From: Bacteroidales bacterium
Lineage (GTDB): Bacteria > Bacteroidota > Bacteroidia > Bacteroidales > UBA932
Reading direction: 5' to 3'
DNA length: 64,000 nucleotides
Assembly (NCBI GenBank): GCA_017471965.1
Contig: JAFURF010000008.1
Location: 19,067 to 83,066 of the forward strand
Shown here: piece after piece, positions 37,424 through 47,272 of the stretch
Numbering within the stretch: position 1 is the stretch's first letter
Layout of the letters: every line of letters begins with the position of its first letter
Made by a program: the position numbers and the translations under genes
The notes under the pieces: model-generated
Database searches by the model: none
What the model saw: the letters and a program-made list of their open reading frames with translations, nothing else
What the model was told of the DNA's origin: nothing

Positions 37424-38686
37424 TTAATAAATGTGGTATCTTTGCGACAAGGCCCGGAAAGAATCCTCATCTTTCCGCCAATAATTCTTGATATCGTCTA
37501 CCTTGTACCTCTTGCTGAATTCTTTCCTAACATAATCCGTGCCACATACTTTGTCGAACAGTCCGTAACCGGTTATGACCTCAAAGGCCTTCTTGTCCGG
37601 ATAAAGTTCCGCAACTGCCTGCATGACATGGAATTGGGTCTCGGTGATCCGTGCAGACTCATAATCTGTGAAGAAATATTGAAGTCCCTTCACCAACTGT
37701 CCCTTCAGACTGCCGGAAATGGGTTTGTACCATATGGTCCTGAATGAAATGCCGGGAAGGTCATAACTTTCCAGACGAGCCTTGAGGGCATCCGGATCCA
37801 CCCATGTGTTTCCGAAAAGTTGAAAAGGCAGAGTATATCCGATGCCTATATTCATGAATCCGTAAAGTTCACCACAGACTCCAGCAGCAGCATAGTACAT
37901 CGGAGTATCCTTATATGGAATGTTCGGAGAAGGAAGGACCCATGGAAGTCCTGTATCCTCATAAAGCATGTCTCTGGTCCATCCTTCCATAGGGACAACA
38001 GTCAGGTTGCACTTCAAAGGCTCCTGGTCACCTTTCTGACCGCAATTCAAACCTTCTTCATTGATAAGCACGGCGAGTTCGCCCACTGTAAGACCGTACA
38101 CATAAGGAATCCGGTATTGGCTCACGAACGAATTGAACGGCCGATCCACGTAGCAGCCTTCTATCTTGTTGCCTCCCAGAGGATTAGGGCGATCAAGAAC
38201 CATCACTTCTATGCCCATTTCTGCACAAGTACGCATCACAAGGCCCAGAGTGCTGATGAAAGTATATGAACGCACACCCACATCCTGTATGTCATAAACC
38301 ATGACGTCAATGCCCTCCAGCATGGCCTTGGTAGGCTGACGAGTCTCCCCATAAAGAGAATATACAGGAAGGCCGGTGGCCTCATCTACAGTATCAGTCA
38401 CCTTTCCTCCTGCATAGACATCACCCCTGACTCCATGTTCAGGTCCATAAAGGGCCACCAGTTCCACTCCCGGTGCCTCATGCAGGATGTCAACGGTGGA
38501 ACGCAGATTCCTGTCGACACCGCTCGGATTGGTCACCAGACCCACACGGCGGCCTACAAGGCCTTCAAAGCCCCTGTCTTCAAGGACCTCGATGCCGGGT
38601 TTCACTATGGTTCCGCGGACAGAAGCATCACATCCGTATACAGAAACAAAAGCAATACATGCTATCAGAATGAACAGTCTTTTCAT
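37424..38686 (-). CDS. namZ: Exo-beta-N-acetylmuramidase NamZ-like (DUF1343, GH171)
   Basis: 420 residues, predicted lipoprotein (VSVYGC, Cys19). The DUF1343 family includes NamZ, which releases terminal MurNAc from the non-reducing ends of peptidoglycan glycan chains. Conserved segments are LVTNPSGVD, LYGPEHGVRGD (with the glutamate/histidine expected in the active site), IQDVGVRSYTF, VLDRPNPLGG and VCGTDYVRKEF. It is encoded 9 bp after a serpin gene and near an AmpG-like permease, fitting salvage of peptidoglycan fragments in the periplasm. Confidence 0.9.
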   Translation of the reverse strand: MKRLFILIACIAFVSVYGCDASVRGTIVKPGIEVLEDRGFEGLVGRRVGLVTNPSGVDRNLRSTVDILHEAPGVELVALYGPEHGVRGDVYAGGKVTDTVDEATGLPVYSLYGETRQPTKAMLEGIDVMVYDIQDVGVRSYTFISTLGLVMRTCAEMGIEVMVLDRPNPLGGNKIEGCYVDRPFNSFVSQYRIPYVYGLTVGELAVLINEEGLNCGQKGDQEPLKCNLTVVPMEGWTRDMLYEDTGLPWVLPSPNIPYKDTPMYYAAAGVCGELYGFMNIGIGYTLPFQLFGNTWVDPDALKARLESYDLPGISFRTIWYKPISGSLKGQLVKGLQYFFTDYESARITETQFHVMQAVAELYPDKKAFEVITGYGLFDKVCGTDYVRKEFSKRYKVDDIKNYWRKDEDSFRALSQRYHIY

Positions 38687-38695
38687 AGGAATGAT

Positions 38696-39847
38696 TTAAA
38701 GATTAACGATCTTGCCTGCAAAAAGGATGTTTTCATTGGTCCTGTCCGCAATGAAGAATACAAAAGGACGGTCTACTGTCATCGTCTTTATATCCGGCTC
38801 CGGACGGACTGCAGTCAGTCCGACTACAGCAACAGTCACCGCCGCAGCCTCGGTTCCGCTCTCCGTTATGTCGATATAGCACTTCTGCGCAACAGAATCG
38901 AGCGCAAGAGGTCCCATGGCCGATATCCCTTTGAAATCTGCCGCTGCAGAAAACGCCGTCCTGACTCCCATCTTCTTCAGTGCATCATTCAATGAAAGTC
39001 CCGTTTCCAACGTCATCTTAGGCAGACTGAACTTCACAGTAGCAGGCTTCATCATGCCAAGAGCGGCATTGAACGAAGATTCATTGACATATGGCATGAC
39101 GGCATTCATGTCCATGCCTGCAGGAGGCAGCGCCACAAACATGGAATATCTGCCGCCCTGATACGGCAGTTCGATGATCTGACAGCCCTGATATTCCGCA
39201 TAGGAATATTTTCCCTTACGGTACATCATCTTTATATCCTTATCACCTGAAACGCCATGGAAGACAGACTTTCTTGTCATGTTAGCATCGAACTTGTCAG
39301 CCCATGGAGCATTGAAGTACAATGCATTTGCAAGAACCATCTTCATCTGTGGGGAGAGGGAGGACATTATCTTTGTTATCTTGCCTTCCGTGTTTTCAGA
39401 GCACCAGTTGTTTATGGCATGCAGGGTGGCAGGATCTGCGAAATCCAGTGTTGTCGCCAATGCCTCATAGTCCCTCTGGAGCAGAGAGACATAATGGTTC
39501 CTGACACTGAAGTCGTCGTTGATCCACACTGAGTTCGCTGACTTCACGACGACTGTATCTCCTTCTGACAGTTTCTCCATCCTGAACATGCATCCGTTCA
39601 GAGCATTGTCGATCTCCGCCTTGGTCTCTCCTTCCGCTCCCTCTTCGAGCATGGACAGGGCCACACCGGCGCTATACGGTGAGACGACGATATTGTCTAC
39701 AGGCTTCTGAGTCTGGTTCACACTCTTGAAGAAGGACAAGGCAAACCCGATTCTTGAGCCTTCCGAAGGAGGCGTCTGAGGTTCTCCACAGGAAATCAGG
39801 GTACACATGGCGGCAACAGATAGAGCCATAAGCATAGGTCTTTTCAT
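38696..39847 (-). CDS. Serpin, predicted lipoprotein protease inhibitor
   Basis: 383 residues; the start at 39847 gives a lipoprotein signal (MCTLISCGE). Serpin signatures are NIVVSPYSAGVALSMLEEGA, ANALYFNAPWADKFD, the hinge ESGTEAAAVTVAVV and the C-terminal DRPFVFFIADRTNENILFAGKIVNL. The small-residue hinge from P17 to P9 is the pattern of inhibitory serpins, so it should trap serine or cysteine proteases. By alignment with alpha-1-antitrypsin, P1 falls near the Leu-Thr-Ala-Val-Arg segment, suggesting elastase-like or trypsin-like targets. Surface or periplasmic location follows from the lipobox. Its place between an AmpG-like and a NamZ-like gene is unexpected. Confidence 0.92.
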   Translation of the reverse strand: MKRPMLMALSVAAMCTLISCGEPQTPPSEGSRIGFALSFFKSVNQTQKPVDNIVVSPYSAGVALSMLEEGAEGETKAEIDNALNGCMFRMEKLSEGDTVVVKSANSVWINDDFSVRNHYVSLLQRDYEALATTLDFADPATLHAINNWCSENTEGKITKIMSSLSPQMKMVLANALYFNAPWADKFDANMTRKSVFHGVSGDKDIKMMYRKGKYSYAEYQGCQIIELPYQGGRYSMFVALPPAGMDMNAVMPYVNESSFNAALGMMKPATVKFSLPKMTLETGLSLNDALKKMGVRTAFSAAADFKGISAMGPLALDSVAQKCYIDITESGTEAAAVTVAVVGLTAVRPEPDIKTMTVDRPFVFFIADRTNENILFAGKIVNL

Positions 39848-39863
39848 GTTTCTACAGTTTAAA

Positions 39864-41171
39864 TCATTTCTTTCCATACTCGGGATCGACCTTGAGCAGC
39901 AAAGTCACCAGGACAGTCACAAGACAGCATATCATAACGAATCCGAAGAAATGCACATAGCCTGTGGTTTCCTGGATATAGCCTGCGACCATACCAGGAA
40001 GCATCATGCTCAAAGCCATGAATGCCGTACACAGCGAATAATGTGCCGTCTTGAATTCGCCTGTCGAAAAATATATAAGGTAGAGCATATATGCCGTGAA
40101 TCCGAATCCGTAACCGAACTGGTCAAGCGCCACACAGGAACTTATCAGAAGTATGTTCTGAGGCTGGTACATTGCCAGAAATACGAATGAAAGGCATGGA
40201 AGGGTCAGACTCAGGGCCATAGGCCACAGTGACTTCTTCAATCCCAATCGTGATGCCGCTATACCGCCAAGGATGCCACCCACAGTCAACGCAGCAACTC
40301 CAACCGTTCCATAGACCAGACCTACCGTCTCTGTAGAAAGGCCGAGTCCTCCCTCTGCCTGCGGATCCAGAAGGAAAGGATTCATCATCTTTACAAGAAA
40401 CGCTTCAGGGAGTCTGTAAAGGAGCATGAAAGCCAAGGCTATCCACACATGTTTCTTCTTGAAGAAGGTCACGAAAGTTCTTCCGAAATCCCTGAATATT
40501 CCTTTGACAGTATTTCCGCCTTCACGCATACGGTCTGCGGACGGACGCGGGAGCATGAATGTATGCCATACAGTCACAAGAGCAAGAATCACGGCGCTGA
40601 CAAGAATCGTCGTCATCCATGCCTGAGGGATATCACCTGTCTTTCTTTCCAATATTCCCGCTATGACGACAAGTACGCCCTGGCCGAAAATGGATGACAA
40701 CCGGTAGAAGGTGCTTCTGATTCCCACAAAAAGAGACTGGTCACCGGGATTCAGGGCAATCATATAGAATCCGTCGGCAGCGATATCATGAGTAGCAGAG
40801 GCAAATGCCGTTATCCAGAACAGCACGAGAGTGATCATGAACAGCGAAATACCGGTATCCCCGGCAGCGATCACTTCAGGTGATGGATGCGGCAAGGTAA
40901 ATGCAAGAAGGGCAAAGGCTACAGACATTATGACCTGCATGGCCATCACCCACCAGCGTTTTGTCCTGATGATGTCCACAAACGGGCTCCATAACGGCTT
41001 AATGACCCAAGGAAGATAGAGAAGACCCGTATACAAGGCCATCTCACCATTCGGCATGCCCATTCTGGTGAACATGATCACTGAGATGTTGTTTACCAGA
41101 AAATAAGGAATGCCCTCGGCAAAATACAATGTAGGGATCCACCACCACGGATTCATGCTTCTTTCCTTCAT
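39864..41171 (-). CDS. ampG: AmpG-like muropeptide permease (MFS)
   Basis: 435 residues with about 12-14 membrane segments. The N-terminus LYFAEGIPYFLVNNISVIMFTRMG matches the AmpG start motif in two stretches, and the loop PLWSPFVDIIRTKRWWV is the MFS motif-A region of that group. ATHDIAADG in the fifth helix region is also typical. AmpG proteins import GlcNAc-anhydroMurNAc-peptides for recycling. Its ATG overlaps the stop of the upstream DUF4922-SpoIID gene (ATGA at 41171-41168). A generic sugar or acetyl-CoA-type MFS carrier is the alternative; the cell-wall neighbours favour AmpG. Confidence 0.75.
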   Translation of the reverse strand: MKERSMNPWWWIPTLYFAEGIPYFLVNNISVIMFTRMGMPNGEMALYTGLLYLPWVIKPLWSPFVDIIRTKRWWVMAMQVIMSVAFALLAFTLPHPSPEVIAAGDTGISLFMITLVLFWITAFASATHDIAADGFYMIALNPGDQSLFVGIRSTFYRLSSIFGQGVLVVIAGILERKTGDIPQAWMTTILVSAVILALVTVWHTFMLPRPSADRMREGGNTVKGIFRDFGRTFVTFFKKKHVWIALAFMLLYRLPEAFLVKMMNPFLLDPQAEGGLGLSTETVGLVYGTVGVAALTVGGILGGIAASRLGLKKSLWPMALSLTLPCLSFVFLAMYQPQNILLISSCVALDQFGYGFGFTAYMLYLIYFSTGEFKTAHYSLCTAFMALSMMLPGMVAGYIQETTGYVHFFGFVMICCLVTVLVTLLLKVDPEYGKK

Positions 41172-43417
41172 ATCAGTTCACTTCCCGGATAATAATGTTT
41201 CAAAATCTCGTCATATGCATATCCTTCAGAGGCCATGACCGCCGCCCCAATCTGGCAAAGGCCTACTCCATGCCCCCATCCCTTGCCATGCAGGATGACC
41301 TTGCTGTCTGTCACTTCTGCTTCAAAATCGGAACTGCGCAGATGGCTTTCCGACAGCAGACGTCTGATCTCCAGTTCCTTGCCGACGACAAGAGTACCCT
41401 CTTCACCGACAATACGCAACTTCATGATACGTCCGGAACCGCCTCTTTCCAATGGTTCCAATGCCGTCAGACGTCCTATCCTGATTCCGCTTTTCCGTTC
41501 TATCATCTCCGAAAGACAGTCCCTGTCATATTCAACAGTCCATCGATAGAAGTCCACGGTCTCGCGGTCGTAGTCGTTGAGGACCTGGGCAAGTATATCC
41601 TTGTCTTCGGTATCGCAGAACGATTTTCCGTGAGGGTCATGCCCCGGAGTATCCGGAACCGCCTGCAGATATGGCTTGTCCTCATCTTCCCAACATGTAC
41701 CGTATCTTTCCATCACACCGCCGCAGCACTTCGAGAATCTGGTGTCGCACAGTTCCCCTCCATATGAAAGAGTCTGTCCCCATGTGGAATCTATCACCTT
41801 GCGTACGGTTTTTCCTACGGCCCGTGTAAGTCCCTGATAACGCTGGCAATGATCATCCGCGCACACATCAAAGAGCCTGTGGTCCTGATGATCGTACCAT
41901 TTCACATATTCATGCCTGTCGGAAACATCATCCTTATGCATGCATCTGTCGAGGTCCAGCATGAGGGAAGGAAGGTCGTGCACCCCTTCAGGGACAGTCG
42001 GACGGCAGACTTTCCGCGCTGACGACACCATGGACATTACCCATGAACGGGAAATGACAGCATGGGCCTTCAGGAACTCTTCCGAAGCAGAGGCGCTCAT
42101 TTCCGAAGATATCACACTGAGAAGATAGTCCTCCACACCTATGATGTTTATGGCGGTGAGTCTGTCCCTGTCGACGATTATCTTGAGCGAACCGGCAAAC
42201 TTCTGCGTCTCCTGCCTCTCCCAATGGAAATTGACACCGATCGTCACTCCATGGAGAACAAAAGAGGGTTCTGCAAACATGGTGGAAAGGGTCTGAGCCT
42301 CGAAATACAGTTCATCATACAGGGCACCGTCATATTCTATCTTGCCTTCCTTCAGAACCGCCTTTCTTGGGCCGGCACCGTCCGAAAGTATCTCGAACTC
42401 TATCTCTTTTGCTGACATTATCCCAACATGGAGTTCCGGTTGCGTACGGGTAAGGCGTCGGAGAATCTTCTCTTCCTCTTCCTTGCTTACAGACACTTCA
42501 GAAATCATTTCATTCAGAAGGTTCTCGTCAAGTTTCTCGTATTCAGCCTCTACAGGGACGATGAATACACCTCCCATATCGGCGCATCCGGGACTCATGG
42601 TGAGGTGATCCGGGCCGTCGCTGAAATAGTGATGCGAACGATGGCATCTGCGGAATACCACGATCGACCTGAAACCTTTAGGGGTCCTGTATGTAAAAAG
42701 ATTGAAGAGAGGTTCATCATCCCCTTCCGGGACATCCGCACAGTCCAGCAGACGGTAGAACATCTTTGCGGCAGACTTGGATGTCTCCGAATCGATTACA
42801 AACACTCCTGTCGTGAATCTCCTGTAGTGATACAGAGCGGCGTCCCTGACGGAAGTGACATAATCAAGTACGGTCTGCCCGGCCGGATCCGGTCCGTCAA
42901 TCATGCTGTCTATATCGTTACGCAGAGGTATCAGTCCTTGCGGAGCCGCCTGAAAGTGATGATGGTCCGGTGCAGAAGCGCCGCTTCTCGGTCCGTTGTA
43001 GAAGAAGGTAAATCCGTCATATTTCGCTGCAAGATCGAGCATGTCCACATAACGCCTTCTGATAGACTGGTCTACATGCTTGTCAGACGCAATCACGAGA
43101 TGGTCCGGAAATATCGGATACGGATTCACCAGAACATCATACTTTTTCCCTTTACGTCCTTCAAACTTGAGCATGATCTGCTCATTCGGACGGTTCTCAC
43201 GGCAAAGGAAACATTTCCTTTTCGCGATATCAGCCTTGGTGAGTCTTGCTGCTGACGAGATCATGCGGGCCGGATTGAACTGAAGCCTTACCGTCAGGCC
43301 ACCGGCATCCAACTCCCTTACCCTGACGTTCTTCAAAGCACGGAAGTTGTCACAGGCAAGAGGCCACCTCGACAACTGGTCACCTACAAACTTCTCTATC
43401 TTTCTGTTGCTGTTCAT
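41168..43417 (-). CDS. DUF4922-SpoIID fusion protein, no signal peptide
   Basis: 749 residues. The N-terminal half (about 10-300) is DUF4922, related to HIT-superfamily nucleotidyl transferases/phosphorylases such as GDP-L-galactose phosphorylase. It has a CFLC pair (69-72), [14 protein letters not shown] and DHHHFQAAP with the H152-x-H154-x-Q156 active-site pattern. The C-terminal half (about 335-749) is SpoIID/Lyt[15 protein letters not shown] with E439 at the position of the SpoIID catalytic glutamate, HCQRYQG and KCCGG metal-site-like residues, and [15 protein letters not shown]. SpoIID cleaves peptide-free glycan strands. The N-terminus is hydrophilic with no signal, so the fusion should be cytoplasmic. 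The start at 43417 overlaps the upstream stop (ATGA), and its own stop overlaps ampG. Confidence 0.85.
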   Translation of the reverse strand: MNSNRKIEKFVGDQLSRWPLACDNFRALKNVRVRELDAGGLTVRLQFNPARMISSAARLTKADIAKRKCFLCRENRPNEQIMLKFEGRKGKKYDVLVNPYPIFPDHLVIASDKHVDQSIRRRYVDMLDLAAKYDGFTFFYNGPRSGASAPDHHHFQAAPQGLIPLRNDIDSMIDGPDPAGQTVLDYVTSVRDAALYHYRRFTTGVFVIDSETSKSAAKMFYRLLDCADVPEGDDEPLFNLFTYRTPKGFRSIVVFRRCHRSHHYFSDGPDHLTMSPGCADMGGVFIVPVEAEYEKLDENLLNEMISEVSVSKEEEEKILRRLTRTQPELHVGIMSAKEIEFEILSDGAGPRKAVLKEGKIEYDGALYDELYFEAQTLSTMFAEPSFVLHGVTIGVNFHWERQETQKFAGSLKIIVDRDRLTAINIIGVEDYLLSVISSEMSASASEEFLKAHAVISRSWVMSMVSSARKVCRPTVPEGVHDLPSLMLDLDRCMHKDDVSDRHEYVKWYDHQDHRLFDVCADDHCQRYQGLTRAVGKTVRKVIDSTWGQTLSYGGELCDTRFSKCCGGVMERYGTCWEDEDKPYLQAVPDTPGHDPHGKSFCDTEDKDILAQVLNDYDRETVDFYRWTVEYDRDCLSEMIERKSGIRIGRLTALEPLERGGSGRIMKLRIVGEEGTLVVGKELEIRRLLSESHLRSSDFEAEVTDSKVILHGKGWGHGVGLCQIGAAVMASEGYAYDEILKHYYPGSELI

Positions 43418-44856
43418 GGACATAATCTGGAATTCTTTCTGTTATATGCAATCCTAGCCTCAAGTTCCCATGTCCTGATACGGTCCTTGTACAGATTGTT
43501 GGCATTCACTTTCTCCACATCCAGGGCGGCATCCGAATTGCCCTCCCACCTTCTGCAGCAGTAGAGCACATCATATATGCGTCCGATGCGGTATTCACGG
43601 CTGATTCGCAGCCCCATGGCATAGTCCTCGCCATAACTTGTATTCGGCAGATTGATCTTCCTGAACAGAGATGTCCGGAAGGCCCTTGGTGCGCCCAGTC
43701 CGTTGATCCTCAAGGCATTGTTCCTGCCGTTGTCTTCCGTCCACTCACGGTGGTCAATTATTCCCGGAGGTATCGGATTCATACTGAAGTCCGTCATCTG
43801 ATATGTGCCTACGACCATGGCGCATTTCTGCATCCTGAAAGCATCCACGATCTTCTTCAATGTGTCCGGTCCGCCATATACATCATCACTGTCAAGTTGC
43901 ACGGAGAATTCACCGCATGACGGATGATGGACGGCCAGGTTCCAGCATCCCCCTATTCCCAGGTCATGCTTCGCAGGGACCAGATGAATCAGGCGCGGGT
44001 CTTCTGCGGCGAGGCCTTCCAGCAGAGCCGTAGTGCCGTCTGTGGAATGGTTGTCCACGACTATCACATTGAACGGGAAGTCACATTCCTGACCCAAGGC
44101 GCTCATGACAGCATCCTTTACGGTCCTTATCCTGTTGAATACTGGTATCACCACTGTTGCCACGACAGGAAAAGTGCGGGTGCCATCTTCCGCCACTTCC
44201 TTGAAATCCGGCTCCAGAAAGGCTCCGATGCGCTTGAGGTGCTCTGTGCAGATTGCTTCCATCTCTATCTGGACAGCCCTGTTCTTCGGGTCCACATAGT
44301 CGAACTGCTTCTCACCAGAAAGCCTGAGGTCCTTCTCTATTTCGGAATAAAGATATTCATTGACATGCACTATCTTCTTCATCCTCAGACGCAGATCGTA
44401 CAGGGCGCCCCACTGACGGTCCGTCTCCATGGCACGTACGGCCCTGCGGAACGACGAGGTCCTGAACACGAGCACGCTTCCGAAATCAAAATCATCCCTC
44501 AAGGCCCCCTTCTGACAATCTATCAGAGGATGTCTGCGCTTTTCCACACTTCCGTCTGCCCTGGTCATTACCTTATAATGGTCGGAATACAGCATATCAG
44601 CCCCGGTATCCTCAGCGATTGAGAGGAATCGGTCGAGAGCGAACATACCCATCTCGAGAGGACTGTCTTTCGTATATATGAGAATGTATTTCCCGGAAGC
44701 AGCCTCGACAATGCTCCTGAGGGTATCGGTACTGCGAAGTGAGACTCCATGAAGCATCGTTACACCGGAAAAGGAATCGCTCCTGCTGAATGATTCCACT
44801 GTCACTTCGATGTCCGTGCCGGACATGGAAGGCATAAAGCACTCTATGTTAGCCAT
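43414..44856 (-). CDS. Family 2 glycosyltransferase with an N-terminal second GT-like half
   Basis: 480 residues, cytoplasmic. The C-terminal half is a GT-A fold: [32 protein letters not shown], the metal-binding [10 protein letters not shown] and [15 protein letters not shown]. The N-terminal about 220 residues look like a degenerate GT2-like domain ([36 protein letters not shown]). The start at 44856 is chosen over an extension to 44880 because it begins a conventional protein 10 bp after the Nudix stop. The acceptor is unknown. Its coupling to the DUF4922-SpoIID gene suggests nucleotide-sugar or cell-wall work. Confidence 0.85.
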   Translation of the reverse strand: MANIECFMPSMSGTDIEVTVESFSRSDSFSGVTMLHGVSLRSTDTLRSIVEAASGKYILIYTKDSPLEMGMFALDRFLSIAEDTGADMLYSDHYKVMTRADGSVEKRRHPLIDCQKGALRDDFDFGSVLVFRTSSFRRAVRAMETDRQWGALYDLRLRMKKIVHVNEYLYSEIEKDLRLSGEKQFDYVDPKNRAVQIEMEAICTEHLKRIGAFLEPDFKEVAEDGTRTFPVVATVVIPVFNRIRTVKDAVMSALGQECDFPFNVIVVDNHSTDGTTALLEGLAAEDPRLIHLVPAKHDLGIGGCWNLAVHHPSCGEFSVQLDSDDVYGGPDTLKKIVDAFRMQKCAMVVGTYQMTDFSMNPIPPGIIDHREWTEDNGRNNALRINGLGAPRAFRTSLFRKINLPNTSYGEDYAMGLRISREYRIGRIYDVLYCCRRWEGNSDAALDVEKVNANNLYKDRIRTWELEARIAYNRKNSRLCP

Positions 44857-44866
44857 ATAAATGATT

Positions 44867-45451
44867 TTACAACAATGCAAGAAGAGATTTGCGGATCATA
44901 TGGAACTCTGATTCGAAATTAGGGGTGAAGATGCCCTGTCCTATGCCGGCATCTATATCTGCAAGTTCCCACCACCTTCCTTCATCCACTTCATCAAGAT
45001 CAGGATGGAGGTCAAAACTGCCGACAGCGGCAAAGACGTTGACCATTTCCTTTTCGATTTCAGACTCGAACAGATAGGTCTCGAGATGGATCGGATTGAA
45101 TTCGATGAATCCAAGTTCCTCCGACGCCTCACGGTATACCGCCTCGATGATTCCCTCGCCATATGAGACATGTCCTCCAACCGCCGTGTCCCATTTACCC
45201 GGCTGTATGTCCTTCTTCATCGAGCGTTTCTGAAGATATATCCTGCTGAAACGGTCTATGATATGGATATGTATGATAGGATGCAGGGGTTTCGCTCCGC
45301 TATGGCAATACCTTCGGGTAGAGCGTCCCACCACGAGTCCGTTAGGCTCCACGATCGGGAACCATTCGCTTGCCGCGGCCCGCTCCACCGATGTATCAGC
45401 CGTAGGAGCCGGCACTATGGGAGCGATATCGTATGGGTAAATAAGTTCCAC
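44867..45451 (-). CDS. Nudix hydrolase, YfcD/Idi-like
   Basis: 194 residues. The Nudix box is complete: [23 protein letters not shown] matches Gx5Ex7REUxEExGU when read in two parts. The preceding segment [16 protein letters not shown] and [21 protein letters not shown] is typical of YfcD/IPP-isomerase-like Nudix proteins. The start is GTG at 45451, directly after the TAA of the thioesterase gene; no ATG is available before the domain. The first about 25 residues are an extra, low-conservation N-terminus. It hydrolyses an unknown nucleoside-diphosphate-linked substrate. Confidence 0.88.
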   Translation of the reverse strand: MELIYPYDIAPIVPAPTADTSVERAAASEWFPIVEPNGLVVGRSTRRYCHSGAKPLHPIIHIHIIDRFSRIYLQKRSMKKDIQPGKWDTAVGGHVSYGEGIIEAVYREASEELGFIEFNPIHLETYLFESEIEKEMVNVFAAVGSFDLHPDLDEVDEGRWWELADIDAGIGQGIFTPNFESEFHMIRKSLLALL

Positions 45452-46186
45452 TTAGAAAACGATTTCTGTACAGAATGCCGATGTTTCGCCAAGTTTGCCT
45501 TCCACAAAGACATGGAGTCCGTCCTCCTTCTCCACGGAAGTACGGTACAATGAAACGGTTTCCATCGGCTTTATCTCGTGATTGAAGTTGATTGTAAATG
45601 ATTTAACGGCACGCGAAGATGCGATTTCGTAGTCCACCGCGTCCATAGCCCACTGCATGTACATGGCATTGTTGGCATGTCCGTTGGTATCGACATCGGA
45701 ATAGGCTACCTTATGGCCGGACACAAACTCTGCCTCAATATCTTTAGGCATCTGCACCTTGTCAGCGGGAGTCTCGATCACATTCTCTGTACATGTTGTA
45801 CCTTCTTCCATAAGTTTCGGGTCTCGTACAAGCCTTCTTGTCTCAAGGTTCATCACAAGCCATGATGTCGTTGCCTTTACCTTTGGATTTCCGGAGGCAT
45901 CGGTAAGAATGAAATCCCTGAGGAAGAAAAGACGGTCAAGTCCTTTATGCCAGGTGGTCAGCGTGATCTTGTCCCTCCACAGCGGGGTATCGGTAAACTC
46001 GACATGAACCCGAGAAAGTATCCACGCGGTATTTGACGCTATAAGGTCATCATATCCGAATCCGAGATAAACCGCATGCCGTCCTGCCGCCTCCTGGGCA
46101 AGATTCATGAATGACGCGGGTTTCAGGCGCCAGGCAGCGTCCGTATCATAGCACGCGATAGTATGTTCTTCTGTATATTTAAGCAT
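45452..46186 (-). CDS. Acyl-ACP thioesterase
   Basis: 244 residues, cytoplasmic, releasing fatty acids from acyl carrier protein. It is a tandem hot-dog fold of the plant FatA/bacterial type: YDTDAAWRLKPASFMNLAQEAAGRHA in the first half and YSDVDTNGHANNAMYMQWAMD in the second, where the D-x-N-x-H arrangement supplies the active-site residues. The start at 46186 gives the usual N-terminus. It is 4 bp from the HU-domain gene and directly abuts the Nudix gene. Confidence 0.9.
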   Translation of the reverse strand: MLKYTEEHTIACYDTDAAWRLKPASFMNLAQEAAGRHAVYLGFGYDDLIASNTAWILSRVHVEFTDTPLWRDKITLTTWHKGLDRLFFLRDFILTDASGNPKVKATTSWLVMNLETRRLVRDPKLMEEGTTCTENVIETPADKVQMPKDIEAEFVSGHKVAYSDVDTNGHANNAMYMQWAMDAVDYEIASSRAVKSFTINFNHEIKPMETVSLYRTSVEKEDGLHVFVEGKLGETSAFCTEIVF

Positions 46187-46190
46187 TTTG

Positions 46191-47000
46191 TCATCTGTTA
46201 AGAATCTCCAGTTCCTCCGCACTATACAGGAATCTGTCTATCCATTCAGGACAGAGACGACCGACCGCTGCATAGGCAATGAAAAGCACAAGGATCACCG
46301 CAAGTATCACTATGCACACTTTCAGGAAGGTCCTGCCTGATTTCCTGTCCGGAACGGCCACCTGTTCAGGTTGAGGGTCTGAAACCGGTATCGGTTCAGG
46401 TTCAGGAACCGGAGTCGGTTCAGGAACTGGTGCTGTCTCCTGGACGGGCTCTGGTTCGGGAACTGGTTCGGGTTCTGGAACTGGCTCTGGTTCAGGTACT
46501 GGCTCGGGAACTGGTTCGGGCTCTTTCACCAGAGCCTTCAGTTCAGCAACCGCCACCTTCACTTCCTGAGGGGTTTCCTGATGAGTCTTCAGCGAAACAG
46601 GCTCCAGGCCGAATCCTGCAGGATATATGTCCAGATATTCATTAGCCACGAAGAAAATGTTGTTCTCCTTGGTTGCCCTCAACCGTCCGAGTCCTGGGAA
46701 GACCACCGTCTTACGTGTCAGAAGCAAAGTCTTCAGTTCAGCGACAAAATCCTTTATGATCCTGTCAGCAACATCCTTGTCCACATCATTGGACCTGGCA
46801 TAGAAATCGGCAAGAACGTCACCCTCATCCGGACGCGCTCTGAAATAAAGTCGCCTGTAAGGCGGATTTATGGTATAGCCTCTATCGGAAAACGTCGCCG
46901 GCACCACTTCAGCAACAAAACAGCCGAGGCCGGGCAACACGACCCTATCCTCATCAAGAATAAGTTCCTTGACCATTTTTGACAACAGATCTATATCCAT
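46191..47000 (-). CDS. HU-CCDC81-type domain membrane protein with Pro-Glu repeat, no SPOR domain
   Basis: 269 residues. Two HU-like domains (about 1-70 with [14 protein letters not shown] and 72-135 with [19 protein letters not shown]) are of the Bacteroidota HU-CCDC81 type. A Pro-Glu-Val repeat (about 159-206) is followed by a membrane helix (225-247) and a short periplasmic tail. Homologues I know usually end in a periplasmic SPOR domain that binds denuded peptidoglycan; here only about 22 residues follow the helix. It is the first gene of the long minus-strand operon. Confidence 0.8.
   Translation of the reverse strand: MDIDLLSKMVKELILDEDRVVLPGLGCFVAEVVPATFSDRGYTINPPYRRLYFRARPDEGDVLADFYARSNDVDKDVADRIIKDFVAELKTLLLTRKTVVFPGLGRLRATKENNIFFVANEYLDIYPAGFGLEPVSLKTHQETPQEVKVAVAELKALVKEPEPVPEPVPEPEPVPEPEPVPEPEPVQETAPVPEPTPVPEPEPIPVSDPQPEQVAVPDRKSGRTFLKVCIVILAVILVLFIAYAAVGRLCPEWIDRFLYSAEELEILNR
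46383..46523 (-). repeat. Pro-Glu coding repeat in the HU-domain gene
   Basis: Irregular 12-18-bp units built on GAACCGGAACCAG-like sequence encode [13 protein letters not shown]. It is a flexible spacer between the DNA-binding domains and the membrane helix, and a likely slippage site. Confidence 0.75.
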
Positions 47001-47048
47001 AAGAATCTAAGTTTTAAGCCCGAAGGCCGGTTAGTACCGATAGAAACA

Positions 47049-47082
47049 CAAATGTACGCAAAAAATCGCTTAATCCGTCAAA
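47049..47082 (-). promoter_or_regulatory. Promoter candidate of the nine-gene minus-strand operon
   Basis: On the minus strand TTTG (47082-47079), 22 bp, then TACATTTG (47056-47049). The -7 box fits and the spacer is slightly long. It lies 48 bp before the ATG of the HU-domain gene. Confidence 0.5.
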
Positions 47083-47125
47083 AATGAAAAAAGTGTGAGT
47101 TTTTTATAAAATTTTTGCAAAAAAG

Positions 47126-47156
47126 TTTGGAGGTAAAGAAAAAATGCCTACCTTTG
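47126..47156 (+). promoter_or_regulatory. Promoter of tRNA-Asn
   Basis: TTTG (47126-47129), 19 bp, TACCTTTG (47149-47156): a full Bacteroidota consensus match. Confidence 0.75.
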
Positions 47157-47195
47157 CAATCCCAAACGAAAAGAAAACGTTTGAGAAGCAGAAAT

Positions 47196-47269
47196 TCCCG
47201 AATAGCTCAGTTGGTTAGAGCATCTGACTGTTAATCAGAGGGTCCTTGGTTCAAGTCCAAGTTCGGGAG
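47196..47269 (+). tRNA. tRNA-Asn (anticodon GTT)
   Basis: The acceptor TCCCGAA (47196-47202) pairs with TTCGGGA (47262-47268), with discriminator G47269. The anticodon arm TCTGA-CTGTTAA-TCAGA gives GTT at 47230-47232. The T arm has GGTTCAAGTCC. CCA is not encoded. Confidence 0.96.
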
Positions 47270-47272
47270 CAC

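Noticed and set aside
42428-43255. 275-codon plus-strand frame inside the DUF4922 region
   Set aside because: Shadow of the DUF4922-SpoIID gene on the other strand.
46383-46523. CRISPR-like or minisatellite array
   Set aside because: The periodic sequence is the coding repeat for Pro-Glu-Val in the HU-domain protein; there are no spacers.
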